Part shown: positions 1-5,426 of the stretch, one piece after another
Layout: each line of letters opens with the position of its first letter
Numbering within the stretch: the stretch's first letter is position 1
Assembly (NCBI GenBank): GCA_900754805.1
Contig: CAAEEE010000231.1
Location: 1 to 5,426 of the forward strand
Length of the DNA stretch: 5,426 bases
Reading direction: 5' to 3'
From: Clostridia bacterium
GTDB taxonomy: Bacteria; Bacillota; Clostridia; Peptostreptococcales; Anaerovoracaceae
Translations under genes and position numbers: made by a program
The notes under the pieces: generated by a model
What the model saw: the letters and a program-made list of their open reading frames with translations, nothing else
Databases searched by the model: none
Told to the model about the DNA's origin: nothing

Positions 1-944
1 TCTGCTGCCGCTGCCTTTCCATCTACCGACTCCATCAGCGACAGGCAGGAAGAACGAACGCCCAAATCGCCTTCAACCGTCCGTTTCGCGTATGGCTCCG
101 GTGCTCCCACATGTTTGCCGCTCTCGGAAGACGCATCCGCATAGGAATAGACATCTGTGGTTGCACCGCCTACATCGAAAATCATCAGTCCGCTTAGCCC
201 TGCTTCACGCTCTGTCCCTTCTGCGAGAAGCTCGCCTGCGCTCAGCACCGCCGCCGGTGTCGGCATCAAAACTTCACCGATAATCGGGAAAGCTGCCTGT
301 AATCCTTTGGCTCCTGCAATACGCTTCATAAATAAGTCACGAATGACTTCTCCTGCCGGTCCGCTGTTCAGCTTTCCGTATTCCGGAAAAACATTCTCGG
401 AAAGATAGCAGGAAATCGAACTTCGCATAAGTTCCTGACGAATATAGGAAGCAGCATCACGGTTGCCTGCATATACAACATAAGAAGAGATTTCTGCCGT
501 TTTCAGCATTGCGGTATTATGAAGCAGCCGCTCTGTATTTCCGCCTTCTATTCCCCCGCAAAGCAGGATAATTTCCGGGTTAATTGCTTCAATTTCCCTG
601 ACATCCTCTTCACAGAGCTTATTTTCATAGGTCTTAATAATCCTCGCACCTGCGCCAAGCGCCACATTTTTCCCTGCCAGCAGGCTGAATCTTCTTGTCA
701 GTCCGATAACCACCATCCGCAGACCTCCGGCCGCGCTGCTGCTGCTAAGAATCCTCGCAGTTTTCACACCTTTTTCGCCTACAAACCGCTTTGCATCTTC
801 AAAGTTTTGCAGTAAGGCAATGCTCGCGTCCGTTCCTACTGTCGTCGGGTGTTTGGTCGTCATGACAAGCTCCCCGTTTTCTAAATCGAATACGCAAAGC
901 TTCGTAAAAGTGCTTCCGAAATCAGCACAGAATGTATAAGCCAT
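1..944 (-). CDS. GlmL/MutL-family ASKHA-type ATPase, N-terminal part (runs off left edge)
   Basis: This is the first 314 residues of a protein that continues beyond base 1; known GlmL proteins are about 450-470 aa, so roughly two thirds is present. Seen: an N-terminal phosphate-1 motif DFGSTFTK (8-15), the SSSSAAGGLRMV stretch near residue 70, a second phosphate motif FDVGGATTDVYS starting at residue 256, and VEGDLGVR near 290-297. Together these are the hallmarks of the GlmL/MutL family, which has the actin/Hsp70/hexokinase ATPase fold. Known: GlmL is encoded with adenosylcobalamin-dependent glutamate mutase, and relatives lie beside ornithine aminomutase genes; it is regarded as an accessory or reactivating ATPase rather than a catalytic subunit. 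Here it is the last visible gene of a glycyl radical enzyme operon, starting nine bases after the activase stop. The ATG at 944-942 is chosen because the family N-terminus begins there. Family assignment is firm; the partner it serves is unknown, so no gene symbol is given. Confidence 0.9.
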   Translation of the reverse strand, partial: MAYTFCADFGSTFTKLCVFDLENGELVMTTKHPTTVGTDASIALLQNFEDAKRFVGEKGVKTARILSSSSAAGGLRMVVIGLTRRFSLLAGKNVALGAGARIIKTYENKLCEEDVREIEAINPEIILLCGGIEGGNTERLLHNTAMLKTAEISSYVVYAGNRDAASYIRQELMRSSISCYLSENVFPEYGKLNSGPAGEVIRDLFMKRIAGAKGLQAAFPIIGEVLMPTPAAVLSAGELLAEGTEREAGLSGLMIFDVGGATTDVYSYADASSESGKHVGAPEPYAKRTVEGDLGVRSSCLSLMESVDGKAAAA

Positions 945-963
945 AGCTTTCCGTCACCACCTT
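945..963 (-). promoter_or_regulatory. Ribosome binding region of the GlmL-like gene
   Basis: Two candidate Shine-Dalgarno sequences precede the ATG at 944. AAGGTGG (963-957) differs by one base from the consensus but sits 12 bases away, inside the last codons of the activase gene. GGAAAG (952-947) is weaker and close to the start. The position implies translation coupled to the end of the activase gene. Which of the two is used cannot be decided from the sequence. Confidence 0.5.
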
Positions 964-1883
964 TTGTCTCTTCCCATAATCCGAAGCGAAATATCCGCTT
1001 CCTTAAACCATTCTTCAATCCGGTCAAGCTGCTCCTCCGGAGGAGTCTCGAATTCAACCGGATTTCCTCCGATATTTCTGGCCTTGCTTGTTCCCAGAGA
1101 ATGGTACGGGAGCACATCTGCCTTTTTCAGTCCAAGCCGGTTCATCAGATTGCATACGGCCTTAATATCTTCTTCGGAGTCGTTGATATTGTGAATTGTC
1201 GGCATTCGGATAATAATTTTTTCCTTCATTGCCGGAAGCTCGCAAAGTTTCTCTAAATTTTCCAATATTGGTTTGCTGCTCACGCCTGTAAGTTCACGGT
1301 GTTTTGCATCGTCTGTACATTTAATATCAAACAGTATCGTGGCCGCGTCCCTGCAAAGCCTTTCCAAAACCGCAAAGTCACAATATCCGCAGCTATCAAT
1401 TGCTACATCAATTTTCTTTTCCCGGCACTTTTCCAAAAGCCGCAGCGCATAGTCTGCCTGAGCCGTCACTTCACCTCCGCTGAAGGTAACACCGCCGCCG
1501 GTCTCACGATAAAAGCCTCTGTCCTTTAAAATCTGCTGCATAATTTCATCATCGCTTTTCTCTTCACCTGCCATACGCAAGGCTTCCGTGCAGCAGTTTT
1601 TCGCGCAGATCCCGCATTTTTTGCAGAGAGTGCGGTCGATGTGAGGCTTACCGTCCTGCAGGCTGACTGCCTTCTCAGGACAAACCGTGACGCACGCCCC
1701 ACAGGCAATGCATTTATTGCCTGTGGCGATCAGCGTATTGTCAAACGGTATGAGCTCCGGATTGTGACACCATTTGCAGCGGAGCGGACAACCTTTAAAG
1801 AACACAGTTGTGCGTATTCCCGGTCCGTCCTCCGTTGAGCATCTCTGGATGCCCCCTATCAATTCTCTTTTTTTCTCGTCCAT
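954..1883 (-). CDS. Glycyl radical enzyme activating enzyme (radical SAM, two ferredoxin-type clusters)
   Basis: This 309-aa protein would generate the glycyl radical on the enzyme encoded just upstream. It reductively cleaves S-adenosylmethionine to a 5'-deoxyadenosyl radical, which abstracts hydrogen from the glycine. Seen: the radical-SAM motif C-x3-C-x2-C at Cys32, Cys36 and Cys39 within GCPLRCKWCHNPE. An inserted pair of 4Fe-4S motifs follows, Cys58/61/64/68 (CIACGACVTVCP) and Cys87/90/93/97 (CKKCGICAKNCC), then GGGVTFSGGEVT (129-140), the SAM-binding GGE motif of the PflA family. The double-ferredoxin insert is typical of activases for dehydratase- and decarboxylase-type GREs and absent from the short pyruvate formate-lyase activase. 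Its length is normal for that group. In the second cluster the residue after the last ligand is Cys98 rather than the usual proline. Its start lies nine bases after the GRE stop, and its partner is almost certainly that GRE. Confidence 0.96.
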   Translation of the reverse strand: MDEKKRELIGGIQRCSTEDGPGIRTTVFFKGCPLRCKWCHNPELIPFDNTLIATGNKCIACGACVTVCPEKAVSLQDGKPHIDRTLCKKCGICAKNCCTEALRMAGEEKSDDEIMQQILKDRGFYRETGGGVTFSGGEVTAQADYALRLLEKCREKKIDVAIDSCGYCDFAVLERLCRDAATILFDIKCTDDAKHRELTGVSSKPILENLEKLCELPAMKEKIIIRMPTIHNINDSEEDIKAVCNLMNRLGLKKADVLPYHSLGTSKARNIGGNPVEFETPPEEQLDRIEEWFKEADISLRIMGRDKRW

Positions 1884-1895
1884 ATTTTTTCTTTA
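1884..1895 (-). promoter_or_regulatory. GRE/activase junction with a weak ribosome binding site
   Basis: The GRE stop codon TAA (1895-1893) is followed by AGAAAAAAT and then the activase ATG. No GGAGG-like core is present; only an A-rich AAAGAAA run overlaps the stop. This contrasts with the strong AAGGAGG before the GRE. Translation of the activase probably depends on ribosomes finishing the GRE, and a lower yield would fit a catalytic, substoichiometric activase. The effect on protein level is inference. Confidence 0.5.
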
Positions 1896-4259
1896 ACAGC
1901 ATCCATCATGCAAAGTTCGAGCGATAATATTATCCTGTACATTTTTGTCCAGCTCTGTGAAATATGCCAGGTATCCTGCCACTCTTACCAGAAGGTTCTT
2001 ATAATTTTCCGGATGTTTCTGAGCTTCTCTGAGTGTTTCGTTCGAAACAACATTGATTTGGATATGCTCGCCGTAATTGTCGAAATATGTCTTTACGACG
2101 CCTCCCAAAACTTCCTTTCCTTTTTCGCCGGAAATTGTTCTCGGGTCGAAACGAATGTTGAACAGCGTACCGTCCGTCGTATAGAACTGGTCGATTTTTG
2201 CAACGGACATTACGGTCGCCGTCGGCCCTGTAATATCTCTTCCCATAACCGGGGATACATTATCGCCCAGCGGTGTATATGCCTTTCTGCCGTCCGGAGT
2301 TGCGCCTACGCACTTACCCTGAACGATATTATAGGACTGGGATTCGATGTCGAAGCAGAATCTCGCTCCGCGGCTGTCTCTGTATGGTTCAATCATTTCA
2401 TTGATGTGTTTTACAATGCGGTGACCGATATTATCAACCTCGTCAACATCGTTGCCGTATTTCGGTGCTTTGTTCAGCAGTCTCTGGCGCAGCGCCTCGT
2501 TTTCAAAGTCTGTATCGCATGCTTTGAGTACTTCTTCTGCTGTCAGTGATTTCTCATCGAATACAAACTGTTTCACCGCTGCCAGCGAATCAATTGCGTT
2601 CGCAAGTCCGTCTGCGAGCGCTCCCGAATAGCTGTATTTCGCGCCGCCCTGCTGAAGGGTCGTGCCTTTGCTGATGCAATCGTCTACGCACATGGATGCA
2701 AACGGCATGTTTTGACGAGTCGCATGGATTGCGGTAACAGCATTATAAGCATTTATCATAAGGTCGAAGGAATGGTCAACCTGTGCAAGGAAAGCCTCGA
2801 AGAATTCCTCATAGGTCTTGAAATCCACAAATTTTCCTGTGTGCGGGCCAGTCTGTTTTCCGGTCTGCGGGTCGAATCCGTCATGCATTGCGAATTCAAT
2901 ACATTTCAGCAGATTTACGGTTCCTACCTGCGCTCTTCCGTCGGATTTTCCGGCTGCCATCGGCTGTACGCAGCCCATAACGCCCCAATTTCTTGCATCT
3001 GCAATGTTAATGCCGTCACTCTTTGCCAAAACAAGCGGAATGCAAAGATGATCGTTGAAGAATGCCGGTGTAGCAAGGCCTTTCTGAATCATGGAAATTG
3101 CCTTATCGAATACTTCCTCTGACATATGTCTGTGGTATCTCAGGGACATCGTTGGCTGGGAAGTCTGCACTTCTTCGTTTGCTTTCAGAAGCAGCATCGT
3201 CGCTTCATTGCATGCATCCTTGCCATCTTCGCCGATACCACCGATAATCATATTCTGCCAAACCGGATAGCCCGCCCAGCTTTCGCTGAAAAAGGCGTTT
3301 CTCAGCTTGAGAATATCGGTATTTTTAATGAAGAAGCATTCCAAAATATCCAGTGCCTGTCTTTCAGTAATATTGCCTGTTTCCAAATCCTTTACATACA
3401 GCGGATTAATCAGACGGTCAAATACAGGGAAGGAGTTTGCATGACCATTGCTTTCAATCCAAAGCGTGATATGTATAAACCAAACAAACTGAATTGCCTG
3501 CCAGAAGGTTTCAGGACCGTTTTCCGGAATCTTCATGCAGTTTTCGCTGATTTGAAGCAGTTCCTTTTTTCTTTCAGGGTCTTTCTCTGTTTCTGCCATT
3601 TCCTTTGCCAGTGCCGCGAAACGGTTTGCATATTTAATGCAGGCTTTGCAGGAAATGATGACTGCGTTCCAAAAGTCTACCTTTTCCTGGTCCTCTTTTC
3701 TTGCGACTTTCTGAGCTTTGATATTCTTTTCGCAGTCCTCAATCACCTTTTTCAGTCCCCCATCAAAGAGTCTGAAGTAGTTCGGCAGAATATGTCCCGT
3801 ACTTGTCTCCATGCCGCCGATGGATAAGATTCCGGAGTTCATCGCCTCAATCGCTTCCGGATTGCACACGCCTGCAGTCACCTCGTCGAAGGATTTACCG
3901 TCCCATCGTTTCAAAATCTCAACAACTTCGGCTTTCACCTCATCGCTTGCAACCATTCTGTCGAGAGTTCTTGTTGTAAAGGTATCAATTTCGTCCAAAA
4001 TCCACTTTGATGCAAATTCCGGAAAAATCGGTGCGCATCTCGGCTTGTCTGTGTAGTTTCCGGCAATCAGTTCATCTTCGTCGATATATACGGTCATATT
4101 TTCAACGATATAGTCGAGCATTTTTGCCTTTAAAAGCACATTCGGTTCGCCTCCGAACTTTTCATATGCCTCCGTTGCAAGTCTTGCTCTCTCTGCACTG
4201 AAGGTCGGAACTAAATTTCTCTGTTTTTCTTTCATTCTGCTGATTCGTTCGGACAACAT
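1893..4259 (-). CDS. Glycyl radical enzyme of the dehydratase-like branch, substrate unknown
   Basis: This 788-aa protein is a complete GRE, with the PFL-like domain over most of its length and the glycine-radical domain at the C-terminus. Seen: GHILPNY (155-161), ESNGH (269-273) followed by FDRLINPLY, the thiyl-radical loop GVMGCVQP with Cys430, DDC..KG..GGA (526-540), YGNDVDEVD (601-609), GATPDGR (652-658), and the radical loop RVAGY with Gly762. Single Cys430 (not the CC pair of pyruvate formate-lyase) and ESNGH place it with the diol, choline and hydroxyproline dehydratases and related lyases. Two departures stand out: Gln432 sits where these enzymes have Glu, and Gln444 sits where I recall Asp in glycerol dehydratase. 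The reaction therefore cannot be named. It ends in Cys-Cys. No N-terminal extension of the microcompartment-targeting kind is seen, so a cytosolic site is likely. The ATG at 4259 is supported by AAGGAGG eight bases upstream. Database pipelines may label it formate C-acetyltransferase, which the active site does not support. Confidence 0.95.
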   Translation of the reverse strand: MLSERISRMKEKQRNLVPTFSAERARLATEAYEKFGGEPNVLLKAKMLDYIVENMTVYIDEDELIAGNYTDKPRCAPIFPEFASKWILDEIDTFTTRTLDRMVASDEVKAEVVEILKRWDGKSFDEVTAGVCNPEAIEAMNSGILSIGGMETSTGHILPNYFRLFDGGLKKVIEDCEKNIKAQKVARKEDQEKVDFWNAVIISCKACIKYANRFAALAKEMAETEKDPERKKELLQISENCMKIPENGPETFWQAIQFVWFIHITLWIESNGHANSFPVFDRLINPLYVKDLETGNITERQALDILECFFIKNTDILKLRNAFFSESWAGYPVWQNMIIGGIGEDGKDACNEATMLLLKANEEVQTSQPTMSLRYHRHMSEEVFDKAISMIQKGLATPAFFNDHLCIPLVLAKSDGINIADARNWGVMGCVQPMAAGKSDGRAQVGTVNLLKCIEFAMHDGFDPQTGKQTGPHTGKFVDFKTYEEFFEAFLAQVDHSFDLMINAYNAVTAIHATRQNMPFASMCVDDCISKGTTLQQGGAKYSYSGALADGLANAIDSLAAVKQFVFDEKSLTAEEVLKACDTDFENEALRQRLLNKAPKYGNDVDEVDNIGHRIVKHINEMIEPYRDSRGARFCFDIESQSYNIVQGKCVGATPDGRKAYTPLGDNVSPVMGRDITGPTATVMSVAKIDQFYTTDGTLFNIRFDPRTISGEKGKEVLGGVVKTYFDNYGEHIQINVVSNETLREAQKHPENYKNLLVRVAGYLAYFTELDKNVQDNIIARTLHDGCC

Positions 4260-5396
4260 TTATTTTTCCTCCTTCAGAGCTTTCTTCTGAGATTTCTTCA
4301 CAAATGCACCGATTGTCATGTAAATCGTTATAATTAAACCGAGCAGTCCGGATGCCGGGGAAATCCAGTTAACCAGAGTGCTAAACGGAATGAAGGCACC
4401 GCCTAAAATTCCTACGAGCATTAAAGCGCCAACGATAACTCTCTGCTTGGTTGTCTTATCCTGCGCGAATCTTCTGCCGATTGTCCAGGAGTATCCGGTA
4501 ATTGTAGTAAAGATTCCTGCTACAACTACAAGTGCGAATACGGATTTGAGTGCCGGCAGTGTATTTTCAATTACTGCAAGAAGCGGAATCTGAGCTTTGA
4601 TGTCTACAATATAATCCAAGTTTGCTAAGATTGCGCCAATCAGCATGTAAAGACCTACGGTAAACAGGATAGCGGAGAAAAGTGCTGCCATGTTACTTTC
4701 CTTATAGCTTTCCAGTCGCTTTCCCTGCGCTACGATGAAAGTGTATCCTGTTACAATGAAGGTTCCGAAATACCATGCACCCGATAAAATCGGATTTTTA
4801 ATACCGAACACATTTGCAATCAGAACATCGCCGCTTTCTACGTAATCCGAAATTTTGCTTGCGCCTTCTGCCATTGCACTCGGTCCTTGTGTGCAGAAGC
4901 AGTAGACTCCCATGAATACAACGAATCCGATAATGATAAGTCCGACACAGCTCAACACATTGGTTACGCTTTCCAACCCAAACCAGATTACAATGTATGC
5001 AACAATGCCAAGAGCAATTGCACCAACCCACTGAGGGATGCCCAGATATTGCTGAAGGGTAGCACCGCATCCTGCGAACATTGCAAGGCTGAATAAACCT
5101 GTAATAATAACCGTTAAGTAGTCCGCAATTTTAGCCGCTCCCTTAAATCCGCAGAAATAGTTGAAGGCATCTGCCGGATCCACGATTTCCGGAATATCCC
5201 AAGAGTTATATCCGATTTTTGACCAGAAAAACCATGTACAAGCAAATAAAATTAATGGTGCCAGAATCGGCCACGGACCGCCGTATGCTGCAAAGTACTG
5301 TAAAGCTTCCTGTCCGGATGCAAAGCCGGAGCCGATAAAGTATGCGCAAAACGCAGCCGCTACACTGATAGTTGTAGAAAAACGAAACTTTTTCAT
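4260..5396 (-). CDS. YkvI-family (COG3949-type) multi-spanning membrane transporter
   Basis: This 378-aa, strongly hydrophobic protein has about ten membrane segments by eye, roughly at residues 8-28, 38-58, 90-112, 123-140, 145-168, 204-224, 236-258, 283-302, 318-338 and 345-365. It ends in a lysine-rich cytoplasmic tail. The N-terminal motif GSGFASGQEALQYF (22-35) breaks the first helix and is the signature I recall for the YkvI group, which belongs to the LeuT-fold (APC-type) secondary transporters. Members are largely uncharacterised; a cation-coupled uptake of an amino acid or related solute is inferred from the superfamily. It is the first gene seen in the operon, and its TAA stop is followed directly by the ATG of the GRE, so it probably imports the GRE substrate or exports the product. 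The start at 5396 has AAAGGAG eight bases upstream. The family call is good; the solute is unknown. Confidence 0.88.
   Translation of the reverse strand: MKKFRFSTTISVAAAFCAYFIGSGFASGQEALQYFAAYGGPWPILAPLILFACTWFFWSKIGYNSWDIPEIVDPADAFNYFCGFKGAAKIADYLTVIITGLFSLAMFAGCGATLQQYLGIPQWVGAIALGIVAYIVIWFGLESVTNVLSCVGLIIIGFVVFMGVYCFCTQGPSAMAEGASKISDYVESGDVLIANVFGIKNPILSGAWYFGTFIVTGYTFIVAQGKRLESYKESNMAALFSAILFTVGLYMLIGAILANLDYIVDIKAQIPLLAVIENTLPALKSVFALVVVAGIFTTITGYSWTIGRRFAQDKTTKQRVIVGALMLVGILGGAFIPFSTLVNWISPASGLLGLIITIYMTIGAFVKKSQKKALKEEK
4268..4274 (-). promoter_or_regulatory. Strong Shine-Dalgarno site of the GRE gene
   Basis: A perfect AAGGAGG reads 4274-4268 on the minus strand, eight bases before the GRE ATG. 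It is buried in the final codons of the transporter gene. It fixes the first ATG as the start, in preference to the in-frame Met9. Confidence 0.88.
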
Positions 5397-5426
5397 AATA
5401 GAAACTCCTTTCTCCCGTGATATTAA
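5397..5426 (-). promoter_or_regulatory. Short leader of the transporter gene with Shine-Dalgarno site
   Basis: AAAGGAG reads 5411-5405 on the minus strand, eight bases before the ATG at 5396. Only 30 bases upstream of the gene are in the window. No promoter, operator or upstream stop signal can be judged, and further operon genes may lie to the right. Confidence 0.8.

Larger units (their letters stand above)
1..5396 (-). other. Transporter-GRE-activase-ATPase operon
   Basis: Four genes run in one direction with gaps of 0, 9 and 9 bases and no room for a promoter or terminator between them. A single transcript is the simplest reading. The order transporter, catalytic GRE, activase, accessory ATPase suggests one catabolic pathway. 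The operon is open at both ends. Confidence 0.85.

Noticed and set aside
92..815. Three plus-strand open frames of 63-98 codons near the left edge
   Set aside because: They overlap the minus-strand GlmL-like gene, which is open through the whole stretch and carries clear ATPase motifs in the right order. The plus-strand translations show nothing recognisable.
954..956. The activase TGA as a selenocysteine codon joining activase and ATPase
   Set aside because: The activase is already full length for its family at this stop, the ATPase has its own proper N-terminus, and I see no convincing hairpin just after the TGA.
1908..2549. Plus-strand open frame of 213 codons opposite the GRE C-terminal half
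   Set aside because: It lies wholly antisense to the strongly supported GRE coding sequence. Its translation is cysteine-rich with no recognisable motif, and no convincing ribosome site precedes it. It is a shadow of the GRE codon pattern.
3126..3827. Plus-strand open frame of 233 codons opposite the GRE N-terminal half
   Set aside because: It is antisense to conserved GRE residues, with low-complexity Phe/Cys-rich translation and no family resemblance. It is a shadow frame.
1893..4259. Pyruvate formate-lyase as the identity of the GRE
   Set aside because: The active-site loop has a single cysteine (GCVQP) instead of the adjacent Cys-Cys pair of pyruvate formate-lyase. The activase also carries the double-ferredoxin insert that PFL activase lacks.
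1893..4259. trans-4-hydroxyproline dehydratase (HypD) as the identity of the GRE
   Set aside because: Overall length and the RVAGY radical loop are similar, but HypD has GCVET with a catalytic Glu after the cysteine, and the surrounding pocket sequence differs here. A pyrroline reductase partner (proC type) is not visible either.
5378..5394. Small inverted repeat (GAAAAA/TTTTTC) at the transporter start codon region
   Set aside because: It is a six-pair A/T-rich stem inside the first codons, explained by Lys- and Phe-encoding triplets. It is too weak to call a regulatory hairpin or terminator.

Overview
The window is the body of one minus-strand operon from an anaerobic bacterium, most likely a member of the Clostridia (Bacillota). 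The evidence for the organism is an oxygen-labile glycyl radical enzyme (GRE) with its radical-SAM activase, a GlmL/MutL-family ATPase otherwise known from amino-acid-fermenting clostridia, strong AAGGAGG-type ribosome binding sites, and moderate base composition by eye (not counted). No species can be named from this.

The genes in transcription order run from right to left. A complete YkvI-family (COG3949-type) membrane transporter of 378 aa lies at 5396-4260. A complete GRE of 788 aa lies at 4259-1893. Its complete activating enzyme of 309 aa lies at 1883-954. The first 314 residues of a GlmL/MutL-family ASKHA-type ATPase start at 944 and run off the left edge. Coding density is close to total: the gaps are 0, 9 and 9 bases, and all four genes use the same reading frame. 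There is no plus-strand gene, RNA gene, mobile element, repeat array or terminator that I can support. The promoter must lie to the right of the window, since only 30 bases precede the transporter.

The likely scheme is that the transporter imports a small, probably amino-acid-like or other nitrogenous or carboxylate solute. The activase then installs the glycyl radical on Gly762 of the GRE, and the GRE cleaves or rearranges the solute in the cytosol. The substrate is not recognisable. The GRE has the general architecture of the diol/choline dehydratase-like branch (ESNGH, GATPDGR and RVAGY motifs). However, its active-site loop reads GCVQP, where the dehydratases and most decarboxylases and lyases carry GCVE. 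The residue 14 positions after the cysteine is also Gln, where I recall Asp in glycerol dehydratase. This argues against a plain diol, choline or hydroxyproline dehydratase and makes the GRE a candidate for undescribed chemistry.

The GlmL-like ATPase in the same operon is unexpected. This family normally accompanies adenosylcobalamin-dependent carbon-skeleton or amino mutases. Either the operon continues leftwards into a B12 mutase, which would give a pathway using two kinds of radical enzyme, or the ATPase has been recruited to the GRE system.
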